A model generated the notes under the pieces. It saw only the letters and a list, made by a program, of their open reading frames with translations. It was not told the DNA's origin and searched no databases. From Tetracladium setigerum (Eukaryota; Ascomycota; Leotiomycetes; Helotiales), in assembly GCA_031472005.1 (NCBI GenBank), contig PZJY01000010.1, positions 124,001 through 188,000 of the forward strand: DNA of 64,000 nucleotides, given 5' to 3'. The number at the start of each line of letters is the position of its first letter. The first letter of the stretch is position 1. Of the stretch, positions 1 to 11,529 are shown piece by piece. The position numbers and the translations under genes are program-made.

Positions 1-810
1 GGATTGGGGTCGAGGATACATTTTTATATACCAGTGTCCTTCCAAGATGATCACTATACAAATTAACCTTATCCCCACATTTCAATTAAAAACTCGGCAA
101 CAAGGAACAGATCCATCCAATACCATGTTGCACTTCTTCATAACCTTCAATCATATGATCAGCTTTTGCAAAAGCTTAAGCCAGAGAATTGATGAAGAAA
201 CGTATGAGCTAAAGCGTAGATAAATTAAAGAATAAAGTAGGGTTGCGGTCCGGAGGGGCGTACCTCCGCTTTGATATTGGGTCTGCATGCATATCCGGGG
301 AAGTTGAGTCCAGAAGTGGTAATTTTTAGAATATTCTCCACAATCTTTTGTTTCGGCAGTGTGGAGATGTTGTGTGTTTGCCGATTGAAATTAGGACGGG
401 CATTAACATGAACTTCGAGAAATGCCTTGCGTGAATGTGTGAAGAAATCGGGTGGGACAAAAGTGTTCCAATACTGGGGAATTGCCGTCTTGCTTGGCAA
501 AGTCACTGTCACGTTTGCATTTCGAAAATGAAAGCGTATATAATATACTTGCGAATACAAAATATTAATTACTATTACGTCCTATCGGTATACTCTCATG
601 TACAAGACCCAAACATTAATCATCCATATCGATACGTAGGCAAGTTGACCGCATTATTCGCACCCTCAACTTCCCTTTGAACAACAGCATCCCCAAACGT
701 TCCACCAGACAACATCTTATTCCTCCCCCTACAACAATCCACACACGTACAAATCAAGTAAAGGAAATGAATTGGCCTACCAATCATTCAACAGTTAGCA
801 AACACATATT
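1..810. other. Intergenic, no supported gene
   Basis: AT-rich sequence with only short open frames in both strands and no recognisable domain, tRNA or repeat. A pyrimidine-rich stretch near 880-900 may belong to the 3' intron or tail of the neighbouring minus-strand gene. Confidence 0.5.
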
Positions 811-1476
811 TCAGCAAAAGTCCCAAGCCCAAAGCCAAAAGAAAAAAGAAAAAATCCAGCTGGCATCAGTCTTCTCTCCTCTCTTCTTTCTTCTTCTCTC
901 GATCAAATAAACAACACAACTTGCAAAAATTAAAGCCGGAAAATTTTACTCACCAAACAGCCAACAAGAGAATAAGAAGGTAATCCCGCCACGGCCCCCT
1001 CGCCTCATGCCAAGCCTCTGAAGTTTGAGGGTAGCCATCAAACAACAACACCACACCAGCGTAGGCATAAAGTCCCATAATAACGAGACCAGGCAGAAGA
1101 TAGATAGTACCCATGCGAGAAATCTTGCGCGAGGTAGAGGTGAGACCGAGGATCTCAGCGATGTCTATCAAGAGGGCGAATATTACCTGATTATTGTTGC
1201 GCTGGGTGTTAGTAAAAAGTCATTTTTAGGAGGGGTCAGGTGATAGGGTAGTAGGTAGGCAACATTGCCAAATGTTGGAGAACAAGAATGGGTTTGAAGG
1301 AGTGAGGGGAAATAGGAATTGGGGTAACGAACAGCGCCATAAGCAGAACCATAATCCACTTTTCTCGTGCTGAGAATGATGAGGATGACCAGCATAGCGA
1401 TCTCCAAACTCGCTGTTCCAGCTCTAAAAAAGAGCTGGATGAGGGGATAGATAGCAGGCACGCGTGATCGAGGCAT
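811..1476 (-). CDS. Small multi-pass membrane protein, unknown function; 3' end unresolved
   Basis: I do not recognise the family. The first ATG is at 1476. Exon 1 (1333-1476) holds a hydrophobic segment after an MPRSRVPAIYPLIQ start. A donor GTTCGT and a branch CTAACAC with acceptor CAG lead to exon 2 (954-1201), which carries two more hydrophobic segments (QVIFALLIDIAEI and YLLPGLVIMGLYAYAGVV) and begins a fourth (YLLILLLAV). The donor GTGAGT at 953 is clear. The last exon is uncertain: possible acceptors all keep the same frame and lead to a TGA at 811-813, giving roughly 150-165 residues. Four helices with short loops suggest a MARVEL-like or other small tetraspan protein of an internal or plasma membrane, but that is only a topology argument. 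Confidence 0.5.
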
Positions 1477-2109
1477 CGTGACTGTAGTCTGCCTCTCCAC
1501 TCAGCCTTGTTCAACTCTCGCTCTTTTGTCGCGTTGAGCGGTGTTGTTCTGGGTCACGGTTTGCGTTTAGTATCGATGTTGTTTTCGCATCGGTCGCAAG
1601 TTGTCTGGGTAGGAGCTTGGATGACGAAGAGATGAGAAAGAAGCATTCAAAGAGAGATCTGGAATTATTCCGTATGTATGCGTTACTGTGCCTCATTTCC
1701 TCTGCTAACACGAGGTCTTGGGCGAGGCAGTGGTGTCGGCTAAATGCGAAATCCAGATTTGGAAGACCGAGCGCGTGGAGGGTATATTTTGGTCGTCCAA
1801 TCATGAGGTATTTCGTCGACTATGTCTTGGTATTTTCTTGGTCTTGACTTGTTGGTTCGTATTGCGTGAAGGTACTTGTTGGTATTCGCATATTCGAATA
1901 GAGAGGGAGGTTGAAAAGAAGGGGATGCCTTGCCGCTGGCTAGTTATGGAAGAGGTTTAAGTCGTTGAATTTGGAACGAATGCCAAAATTCTCATTTGAC
2001 AACTCAACTCAAAAGGGTTGAATACTTTTCTCATGATTAGGTTTCGCAAGCAGCTTTTGACAACGCCCTAAAGCAGAAGGTATATGTGATTGATCGAGAT
2101 TGTGTTCCT
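1477..2109. other. Intergenic, no supported gene
   Basis: Lies upstream of the minus-strand membrane-protein gene and downstream of the asparaginase gene. I see only short overlapping open frames and no motif I can assign. Confidence 0.5.
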
Positions 2110-3171
2110 TTATATAACAGTCGCGGGTTGGAGGACAAAATCATAGGAGACATTTCCAGTGACAACGCCAGCCGTATTCTTCACCTCCCTCATATCAAAG
2201 TTACCAAGTCCTGGATACTTCTCCAAGTCTTCCAGTAACTCCAATTGCCGGAGAATTTCCAGCACGGCCGAATAAAGAATGCTGAGATTCCCATCCTCGA
2301 TCTTGACCGCGATGCCAATAGACCCTTGAGCTCCAAATTGCCTCGCTCTAGAAGAAGGCTTCATACCTATTGCATAACACGCATCTGCTCCAACCTTTCC
2401 AATCATCAAGCCGTTAAAAGCTCTCATGAGCTCTGTACAAAAACGATTCTCTCCGCCAACCAGTTCAGGATATCCGGACATGGCTTCAAAGATGAGGCGC
2501 TTGCGTGCATCAAGATCTGTTGCTTCTTCCAATGGGCTAACAGCAGATTCCGCAAAAGAAGCGTACACTCTTGCAAGAACAGAGAGTGGTATAGCCGGTG
2601 CAGGCAAATTGCAGCCATCGATTCCCCATCTCATCTTGTTCCAATCGGCGCCACATAACCTCTCAAAGACCTCTTTCACCCGCAGTTGCATTGGATGATC
2701 AGGGAGGTGATAATCTTTGCAGCCGGCCCCAATCGCCTTCGATGCAGCGATCATTCCTGCGTGTTTGCCAGAGCAGTTGTTGCATATCGCGGTAGGTGAG
2801 TAACCATCTCTGATCCAGGAATTGTTCACCGCTTCTGAAATGGCTGCATGGCCACCACAGGCGAAATCATCTTCGCTTGAATTGCTCTTGGCCAACATTT
2901 CCCTTGCTCGGTTGAGATGGGAAGTTTCGCTGCTGTGTGAGGCACACATCAATGCAAGATCTGCATCATCGAAGCCATATTTTTGAAAACATCCAGTTTC
3001 GAGAATGGCGAGAGCTTGGGCTGGTTTGAATGTTGACCGTATAAGGGTCAATCTTGAGGGATTACCAAGAGAATACAGTATATTGCCATTGACATCGGTA
3101 ACAACAGCATGGACTTTATGAATATTCTCAATCGTGCCGCCGCGATGTGTAGTGATATAATTGTTGTTCAT
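2110..3171 (-). CDS. L-asparaginase, Rhizobium etli type (asparaginase II family)
   Basis: Single uninterrupted frame of 353 residues, likely hydrolysing L-asparagine to aspartate and ammonia. The sequence matches the thermolabile R. etli asparaginase family (PF06089) and not the common bacterial or plant asparaginases. Visible family landmarks are the SxxK pair in RSTFKPAQ (Ser46, Lys49), the CASHSSE stretch (about 76-82), CSGKH (Cys133, Lys136) and DGCNLPAP (Cys187). In the R. etli enzyme the Ser/Lys pairs are catalytic and the two Cys and the Lys hold a zinc ion. No signal peptide, so probably cytosolic. Start chosen as the first ATG, directly before a conserved THRGG-type N-terminus. No introns, unlike nearly all its neighbours. 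It is likely a nitrogen-scavenging enzyme; regulation is not visible. Confidence 0.88.
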   Translation of the reverse strand: MNNNYITTHRGGTIENIHKVHAVVTDVNGNILYSLGNPSRLTLIRSTFKPAQALAILETGCFQKYGFDDADLALMCASHSSETSHLNRAREMLAKSNSSEDDFACGGHAAISEAVNNSWIRDGYSPTAICNNCSGKHAGMIAASKAIGAGCKDYHLPDHPMQLRVKEVFERLCGADWNKMRWGIDGCNLPAPAIPLSVLARVYASFAESAVSPLEEATDLDARKRLIFEAMSGYPELVGGENRFCTELMRAFNGLMIGKVGADACYAIGMKPSSRARQFGAQGSIGIAVKIEDGNLSILYSAVLEILRQLELLEDLEKYPGLGNFDMREVKNTAGVVTGNVSYDFVLQPATVI

Positions 3172-3679
3172 GCTCTGGGTTTCGTTATTCTGATATTCTG
3201 ATCTTTAACATGCCAACGGAAAACAAATTCGGGGAGGAAAAATCGCCAGATATAAAGGCATTTGATTGTGAGTCACCATGATCTATGGCACCTCGCGGCA
3301 CATTTTATAACGGAAAGTGGGGGACTCCCATCTAGAGACTTCGGGAATGGGTATTGGCCGTATTGTGAACAAAATCTTTCGTGTCTTGCATAGTATTAAG
3401 AGGCGGAGTTATAGTAGTTCGAATTACAAATTGGTGTTGCAGGAGAATGAAGATGCAAGAAGAACATACTCGACGAAAAGGAAAGAAGGATAAACGAAGT
3501 AGTTGACATGACATGTTCTGACAATATGTTGACAAAACCATCCCACTTAAGCGACACTCCCAATGATTCTGACAGTCAGAACACACAAAATGTTGACAGT
3601 GATGCTATATACTTCTGAGATCATTACAAATGTTCCGAAGTAAGATTGACTCTGGTCTATGTTGGACATTTAACGCAAA
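3172..3679. other. Divergent intergenic region between asparaginase and SDR
   Basis: About 590 bp separate the start codons of the minus-strand asparaginase gene and the plus-strand SDR gene, so both promoters must lie here. Only the TATA-like element beside the SDR gene is assignable. Confidence 0.5.
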
Positions 3680-3687
3680 TATAAATA
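3680..3687 (+). promoter_or_regulatory. TATA-like element of the SDR gene
   Basis: TATAAATA lies about 75-80 bp upstream of the ATG at 3763, a plausible distance for a fungal core promoter. Confidence 0.4.
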
Positions 3688-3762
3688 GTCGCCATGTGTC
3701 TTGCTCAGGTCAAATCAATATCACACCTCCATTGATAAACATATCAAAAAATATAATTCGTC

Positions 3763-4566
3763 ATGTCGCAGACTATAGTCTTGATCAGTGGTGCAAACAG
3801 AGGTATTGGCAAAGGCCTTCTTGAGCGATACCTCGCAAGACCAGATCATCTCGTTATTGCCGCAAACCGCGACCCTTCCCACCCGACTTCCAAAGCCCTC
3901 TTTGAGCTGCCAGTAGCGACGAACAGCCGACTCGTTGTCGTCAAGGTTGATGCCTTGAAGGATTCCGACGCACTGGATGCAGCCAAAGTCCTCATCGCCC
4001 AAGGAATTGACCATATCGACATCGTCATCGCCAATGCGGGTATCTCGTACATCTGGCCCAAAGTTTCTGAGCTTAAAGTCGAAGATTTGCAGAGCCACAT
4101 CTCAACCAACGTTTTTGGTGTTGTTTGGCTTTTCCAAGCGACTCTTCCTTTGTTATCAAAGGCGCAGAACACCCCCAAATGGGTGACAATAGGATCAACC
4201 GCTGGCAGTCTTCACGCACCACCCCCTCTGACCAACGCTGCTTATGGGCCTTCCAAAGCTGCGATTCACTGGTTGACAAAGCGTATTGATAGCGAGGAAA
4301 AGTTCACTGCATTTATCCTTACTCCTGGGTAAGATTCCGCCCGAAATGAGCGTACATACTCGATGGATCGCGCTGACCCTTTGCCCACTACTAGATTCAC
4401 ACAGACCGAGATGGGAAATACAGGTGCTCGCTTCTTTGGACTCGAAGAAGCCCCTGATACTCTCAAGGACTCTTGCGATGGGGTGATGGCAGTGATTGAC
4501 GTGGCTGAAAAGAATACCCATGGAGGGCGACTTTGGGGGCATGAAGGCAATGAGATTCCATTGTAA
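3763..4566 (+). CDS. Short-chain dehydrogenase/reductase, norsolorinic-acid-ketoreductase-like
   Basis: Two exons (3763-4328, 4395-4566) give 245 residues. The N-terminus holds the SDR cofactor motif SGANRGIG (residues 9-16), followed by the structural NAG motif (about 90) and the catalytic YGPSK (Tyr about 160, Lys about 164). The compact length and the start IVLISGANRGIGKG resemble NorA/Nor-1-like ketoreductases and other classical NAD(P)H-dependent SDRs. The intron is confirmed by donor GTAAGA, acceptor CTAG and the restored SDR motif TPGFTQTEMG across the junction. It probably reduces a carbonyl in the cytosol; the substrate cannot be read from sequence. It lies 0.7 kb upstream of a Zn2Cys6 regulator on the same strand. 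Confidence 0.87.
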
Positions 4567-5234
4567 AGCAGTACAGAGTTCGAGGAAATTGGGGGATGAA
4601 ATGCAAGCAGGTCAAAGGAGTTGGAAAGGAAACCTTTTCGCAGAAGAAAACTCGTAACCGCTGGATTAGATGCCCCTACTTGGAGCAAAACTCCGTTCTG
4701 CCATCCATTAAATAGTGCAGAAAGTGAGGTGAATCAGAGAACTAAATTCCAAGTGCAAAAAAGAATACAAATGATAATCAGTGGAACACATAAATTTGCA
4801 CAGGAAGTGAATATAAATCTCTCTTCAAGACCCAATCAACCGCAAATTACGGGAGTGCTTCTATGCCTTAGTTCGTCGGAAACCTGAATGTGGCGTTCGA
4901 TCTGGCATCGATTTCGGTGTTGTTTTGTGGGTGACGGATCTGAAAATGAATAGAATGATGATAGTTTGCGGAGGTTGTGCTGTGCTTGTGTCGTGCTGTT
5001 TGTTGGGTGTGTTTTAGGGTGATGGGAGAGGGAGAGTGGGAGTCGAAGAAGAACTTGCCCAGATCACCAGATCTCGGTGCGTCTCTCAATCATCGTCACC
5101 CCACCCTATCTCCCCAATTCGAACGCGACACAACAACACCAATTCAATGTCTCAATGGTCCCTGGCAATTGGCGCAGGTTCGAATGATACAGTAAGGAAG
5201 AGTCTGCGCATTCAAACCTCTTCAAGCCTCCACA
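4567..5234. other. Intergenic between SDR and Zn2Cys6 regulator
   Basis: Holds the 3' tail of the SDR gene and the 5' leader of the regulator. No further gene or motif that I can support. Confidence 0.5.
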
Positions 5235-7633
5235 ATGAGCGCTGAACCCTCTGGCGTAGCTGGCGATCCCACCAAGGAAGTCCGGACTCGGTCGCGTGCA
5301 AAGAAAGCATGCAAGGTCTGCAATGCGCGTAGGATACGATGCAATGTTATGGAGTCACAGCCTTGTACCAATTGCAAGTCGTCAAATGTTACGTGCGAGT
5401 TGATTTCATCGCGGCGTGGAAAGTAAGGAGGGAGTCTCAAGCTGGACGGACTCTAAGATCATACTGCTAATCGAGGTACAGATATGAACGAACCTCCAAG
5501 CATACACGCCGTTCTAGCCACTCCGAAAAACCCGATACCACGAAGGAAGAAGCAACCGCAGTTGCGCCGATCCTTGGAGTTGGGGAAATGGAGTATGCGG
5601 ACTCGTTTCGACATCATATCTCAAGCGAACAATCTACAGTCCACAAGAATGAGAACACAGCCATGGAGTCTCCAGCAGCCCCTCTCTTTCATGCAACCCC
5701 ACGTTCTACATCACCAAATAATATGGGCGGGGGAGCGGATAGTATGGTGTTTCTGGGAGAGTCGTCCTCGCTTTCACTGGTTCACTCTAGTCATAGTCAA
5801 GAACCCTCGTCAACTGGCTATTCCACCCCGAAAGACCAAACGAGACTGCGATATCCCATTCCAGATGCGATAAGCTTTGACTCGTCTTCTTCTGCTTTTG
5901 AGAAAAAACGTAAAGCGGCAAAGAAAGAATTCTTGACCCAAAGTGGAGCTTTCACCTTTCCCGCAAACGAAGTTTGTGAGATCTTTTTCGAGGCATACTT
6001 CGCATGGTTTCATCCATGTTTTCCAATTCTTGACAGGCATTCCTTTTACGCCTCCTATGTTACTAGAACTTTATCACCTCTTCTTTTTCAAGCCGTCCTG
6101 TTCATTGGCATGACGCATAGTGACGAGAAGAAATTTGGCTACTTTGGCTACCCAGACACGCAAGAAGCGAGGAACAGGCAGGAAGCAAGGAACGCTGCGT
6201 ACAACCACGCAAAAGACCTCTATGATGCTGACTGGGAGACGGACAAGGTTATTGTTTGCCAATCTCTCTTCCTTATGTCATTCTTCCGAGCAGGCCCACT
6301 TCTTGAAAAGGACACAAGACATTGGCTTGCTGCAACGGTGAGTCTTGCACAAACGAAAGGGATGCACCGGTCGTGAGTCGAAATACAGCTTATTGTCTCT
6401 TGTCTCATTCTTACCATTCGTCAGATCTTCTTCTACCTTTCCAGATGGCAAACTGAGAAAACGAATCTGGTGGCTGTTATACGTAAGAGATAAACAATGC
6501 TCAGTGGCTCTCGGTCTTCCAACTCGCATACGAGACGAGGACTGCGATCTTGAAATGCTAGAATTTTCCGACTTTGAGGAAGAGATTAACTCGTCATACC
6601 CAAAATTTTTAGGGTCACAGAAACGAGAGCACGTAATGTATTGCATACATATGGCAAAATTGTCTGTCTATCGTGAGTACCGATGCCGAAAATGGTAGCT
6701 TAACTGCGCTGATCAGTCCATAGTGGGTAAGATAGCGTTGAGAGAGTTCGCCCCTGCCAGCCTTCCTAGGACGGACTCAGAAAGACTAAAGCTCAAAGGC
6801 CTTCTTGAAAACTGGGAGGCACAGCTCTCCCCAGAGATGAGTGCTGCATCGACGCCAACTTCTTTTTGGGCGAGTATGCTACATATGACCTACAAGTATG
6901 CTGCATCAATATTTCCTTACATCTTTCGTTTTTTTCCGCTGATCATTCTAGCAACTTGTATATACTGCTGTATAGATCTGCTTTTCTAAGCGCAGAGGAT
7001 GGCAGCAATCAAGATAACGGCAACCTGGCCCTACAAGCAGCATGTAAAAATACTAGGATCATAGAGGACGTTCTTTCACAAAACCTAGTAGGCCACAGCA
7101 ACGTACATATCATCACGAGTCTCTTCAACTCGCTCTGTATACATACAATATGCTTGCAAAGATCAACAGACACGGCCCGTAAACTTGCCGAATGCCGCGC
7201 TCAGGTTTGTTTGCTTGGACTTCGAGAGCTGCAAAAAACCTGGGATGTTACAAATTGGGTTCTTCAGTTATTCATCCAGTTTCTTGACCAGTCTACCGCG
7301 AAGAGATTGCAAATGGGAGCGGATAGTGATGTCCGGTCTCTTCCACGATTCACCAACCCCACACCAGTTTTGCAACAATCGCGCACGATGGACGCTACCC
7401 TTGGCAAGGCGCAAACTCCAATGCTAAGTCCAGCCTACGGGCTCGGCGAAAATTCAAGAGATGTCTTTTCTCAAGGATTAGATTTCTCATCTCAGCTGTT
7501 TGGTTCCAAAGAAGCCGAAGACTTTTCAATGTTCCAGCTGCAACCAGACCTGTTCAGTGGAGATCTCTTTGGAGCTGGATTGGATCAATATTACAACTCG
7601 TTCTTGCCTCGCAATGATGGTATGTCAGATTAA
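5235..7633 (+). CDS. Zn2Cys6 fungal-specific transcription factor
   Basis: Five exons (5235-5422, 5482-6372, 6425-6672, 6724-6895, 6952-7633) give 726 residues in one unbroken frame. The DNA-binding cluster has Cys at 26, 29, 36, 44, 47 and 54 (CX2CX6CX7CX2CX6C) with the basic run RSRAKKAC before it. The middle region (about 205-420) is the fungal-specific transcription factor domain: FFEAYFAWFHPCFPILD, SLAQTKGMHRS and LRKRIWWLLYVRDKQ are its usual landmarks. Each junction restores these motifs, with branch sites such as CTAATC and CTGATC. The C-terminus is an acidic/aromatic tail likely to activate. A nuclear regulator, binding CGG-type sites by family knowledge; its targets are unknown. Flanking reductases on both sides make them the obvious candidate targets. 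Confidence 0.9.
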
Positions 7634-7768
7634 TAGACCCGAATTATGCTGCCAATAACGGCTTCTCCGGGGGGCTTCACATTGCACGTACTAGTTGCGT
7701 GTGCTAGAGGGGATCACTTTTCTGTGACAATAACATAACATATATACATCCTCTATTCATCGGAGATC

Positions 7769-8918
7769 TCAAGCCGCGCTCTCAAAAGCTTCCTTCAAAC
7801 TTTGTTCGAAGCTCTTGAAGCCTGGAAGGCCCACACTTCTGAGCAGTTCCTCGCTTCTCTTAACGTCCACCTCGGTCAAGTCCTCCCCTTCCTCGATCTT
7901 CTCCAAATCCTTGACTGCATCCGCGCCAACAACCTTTGCGATTTTGTCGACAAGGATATTGAAGCTGGTCTTTTCGCTGAATGCGAGAACTCTCTCGTTG
8001 CTTTCATTCATGTTAGTATTCGATCCACAACGAGTAAACAAATTGTACGTACCTGACTGAAGGATCAATCAAAGCAATAACATGTAACTTCGCGACATCA
8101 ACGACATCAACAAACCACTGGGCTCCGAACATTTTTGCCATCCCAACCCCGGCTGGGTCGTTGTATCTCACCCCCAAAGCAATTCCACCGGATGACTTGT
8201 TCTGCTTCGGGTGCAAGAACTGTCCCATCAAAAGGTTCGGGTTGATGGCATTGAATTTAAAGCTTTTACCTTCGCTGTGCTTGAGGAGCTCCCAAGCTTT
8301 CTCTTCGGCTTGCGTCTTACTAGCTGAGTAGACCAATCCAGCCCTCTCTGCGGTGTATGGAGGTGGTGCCCATGCGGCCTTGACGGCTGCGTGGTTCCAG
8401 AGATCACGGTTGATGAGGTATTTCTTGCCTAATTCGGTGTTGCTAAGAGCAGCAGAGGAAGAAGTGAGAACGAAAGATTTAATGGAGGGCTCGAGAGCGG
8501 CGGAGCGGAGGAGGGAGGTGATTCCGTTGACAACAGGTGTGATGACTTTATTTGGGTCTGCACCGAATGAGACATCTGAAGCGACGTGAACGATTCCAGC
8601 GGATCCTATGAGAGGTTGAATTATTAGCAGATGAACTTGGACAATTCAGAATTGCGACAGGAGAAAGATACCTTTTATTAAATGGTCATAAGCTCCCTCT
8701 TTCGAGAGATCCTCAACCACAGAGGCTTCGAAATTTCCTTGTCCATACTTTTTATCAAAGTACTCGGTGGTCCATTGAGCCTTTTCAGCGTCGCGAACGG
8801 TTCCTTTCACCTTATAACCAGAGGTGAGTAATTGGTCTGCTACGTGCATTCCCAAGTAGCCATTGGCGCCTGTGACGAGAACGGTCTCGCCCCGGGGAAT
8901 TGTGGGTGAAGATGCCAT
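7769..8918 (-). CDS. NAD(P)-dependent reductase of the Gre2/dihydroflavonol-reductase type
   Basis: Three exons (8672-8918, 8053-8605, 7769-8000, in transcript order) give 343 residues. The N-terminal Rossmann motif is VTGANGYLG (about 14-22) and the catalytic YSASK lies near 173-177, the pattern of the extended SDR family that includes yeast methylglyoxal reductase Gre2 and aldehyde reductase II. Exon junctions restore IKGSAGIVHVASDV and DPSVSNERVLAF, both typical of this family; the second intron has a perfect TACTAAC branch. Likely a cytosolic NADPH-dependent carbonyl reductase. It converges with the Zn2Cys6 regulator, with only about 135 bp between stop codons. Confidence 0.88.
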
Positions 8919-11529
8919 GTTTGCCGTGAGTTTTTATGTCGTTGAATTTATTGGTTGATTAAACTTGATTTAGAAGTGTGAGTCGTGAGTGTGAGTGAGT
9001 AGCTTTGTTTGTATTGCTGAATTGAATGAAGAGGAAAGACTTGCAGGTCTATTCACTTATATACACCTTCCACACTTTTCCCTTGAGCGTGAAGCTCTCC
9101 ACTTGTCATGTCTATGCATTTGAAATCCAAAAACAGATTTTTGTCCGTCATCGACGTTGAGCATGTTACCCACCGCCCCTCCACCCCATCAAGAAGACAC
9201 AAGAGGTGTTTCCGCCGACAGTGCGGAGAATAATGCGGATGCTTGGTAAAGCAATCGCCTTATCGGAATGGGTGGGAAGTTGAGCTTTGCTTGTCGGAAA
9301 CGGGTCAACCTTCCATACCGAAAATCGACCTCGGTACAATTAGGACCCCACGAAAAGTATAAATTCTCAATTGGAGGAGGTGACCGAAAGATCCGTAACG
9401 GACCCCACAGTTAATGGGGATTTACCTGGTTGGTGAAGCTGTTTAGTGAACAAAATATAAATTCGGCGTTAATTATTAAGCGCAGCTCTTTTGTAGTTCC
9501 AGGATACTTCACGATGTTCCATCACATTTTTCTCTTTTTCGTTGCAGCTGCATTGCATTATCAATCACGTCACCATTGGCGCGCGATAAAATCAGGTGCT
9601 GTAGCATAATCTCTCTACCTTAGTTCTCCTAACACCGAAAAGCTTGCGTTCTTGGTCGCACCAGGTAGTGATTTGGTGTGCTATTCAATGCTTGCGATAT
9701 TGTGTTGCGTGCGCCACGTACCTCATCACGACTCACCACCAAGGGAAGCTAAAAGGGCGAGAGGTTGAGAAATCAAACTAAGGCAGTTAGGTTTGACCAG
9801 AAGATTCGTGTAGTCTTTCTTTTGGGTTCAAGTAATGTCCACCATATAGCAACTGAACGGCAAGTGGTTGTCAATTGACGAATGAGTGAACTATTGAGAG
9901 ATGACATATGCCAAGATATCGCGCCTTGTTTGGTAGGCGAATATTGCAAGGTACTCCAGACATGCGGTAGCAAATATACTATAATACTGTAACAAAAACA
10001 AAAAGGAAAATTGACAATAAGAATCGAGTTTTCATCAAAGAGGCAAGTTTTTAAGGGTGTTGGTTGTTCTTGCAATTCTAACATGAATACGTTTCGTGTA
10101 AATATTTTTCCAGAAATGATCCGTACACCATAACAGCGCAAGCATCGGATGGAAACTGCTCTCGAGGGAATATAACAGATATGCACAACGTTTTGTAAGC
10201 AAGAGTAAAATGCGGTTCAAATGCGTAATAAGGTTAAGCCAACAGAAAAGCTTAACCTAGATAACCTTGTAGTCTTCCTCTCCACAGGCTGTCCGGGGAC
10301 GTGTGTTCTGATTTCTATTCATAGAATGCTAGGTACATACTCAATACCATGCCAGCTGGTGCCAGGAAAGAAGAACGTGACATAATTAAGCGACCTTTGT
10401 CAGCCATAACTTTCTACATAAGTACTGAACATGCTGGAAGGAAGGCTGCACCAAGACAAGATTGCTATATGTGCAGTGAGGGTTCCCGAGCACCTGTTTT
10501 TCGGTATCTGTTTGTCATAGTAAACGGTAAACTTGTGAGCAAATTATTGACTACAAGAGCTGCTATTCACTGCCTGTGATCGCATGCTGGATGCTGCATT
10601 GTCAAGATGAAAATATGTAGGCAAGAAGAAAACGACCTTGAAAACAACTTCAATCTTAAGGAGGGGTGAATGATTTGCTTCTTCAATCTTAGGTGATTTG
10701 GGTATACTCTTATGTTGCCATTTGACTATTCTTTGATGTATTATAGAGGTCTAATGGGATGGAGAGAGAATGCGATGATTTTTAATGTGGAAGAACACAA
10801 CAGAAGAGCACCTCGACAATGACTAGGAGTACGAATCAAAATCGAGAAGTGGTAAGCGAAAGAGTGTAGCAAGCGAAAGATAATATAGAGATCTGAACTT
10901 GGCCCGTATAAAGCACATACTGTGTGCATTATGCTGTACATTCCTCTGGTGTTTATTTTGGACAGTATTATGGACTTCTACTTCAATTGCAAGTCTTCAC
11001 TTGAAGTCATGATACAATCTTATTTGAGATGAAGGTAGAGGGGATATATAGAATAACTTCCAGCGTATAAACTGAACACGTGGGAACTGAATATAAAAGG
11101 TGGGGGGTGTTCCTATTCTCTGAAAATTGTGTGAACACTTCTAAGTCACAACACTTCAAAGATTCCCGCCTTAGTCAATATGGAACAAACTTCAAAATAG
11201 CATAGAATCCTTAAAGCGTAAACCCTACTGTATAATCCGCTTCAAAAGAAAGCCATGGAGTCTATTTCAAGGAGACTAATCCCTCGTATCGGAGATGGTG
11301 ACTCCTCATTCGCGAGTTGCCTCAAACCTCGGCTCCGACTTCCGCCCTTTGGCGGGGAACAGCGGAATTGGATTTGGAGGGGCAGAATTTTGTAAACTAA
11401 ATAATCAACCTCCCCCACCAACGTCACACAATAAGTTCTTCATTAAATCACTCATTTGTCTCTCCACCTCTTCTTCCTGTTGGAATTTTTGTCTATCTCC
11501 TCGTTTTACACTTGATTGATTAGAAGAAA
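8919..11529. other. Gene-poor intergenic stretch (2.6 kb)
   Basis: No frame here has a recognisable domain, a start context and plausible introns. The left end is the promoter of the Gre2-like reductase and the right end that of GalT. Nothing else is assignable. Confidence 0.5.
9056..9063 (-). promoter_or_regulatory. TATA-like element of the Gre2-like reductase
   Basis: TATATAAG on the minus strand, about 140 bp upstream of the ATG at 8918. The match is good but fungal promoters often work without such an element. Confidence 0.35.

Noticed and set aside
225..560. Minus-strand open frame of 111 codons
   Set aside because: No recognisable family, no neighbouring exon that extends it, and ordinary composition for non-coding sequence here.
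9773..10186. Minus-strand open frame of 137 codons
   Set aside because: No domain, no supporting introns, Cys/Ser/Leu-rich random-like composition in AT-rich intergenic DNA.
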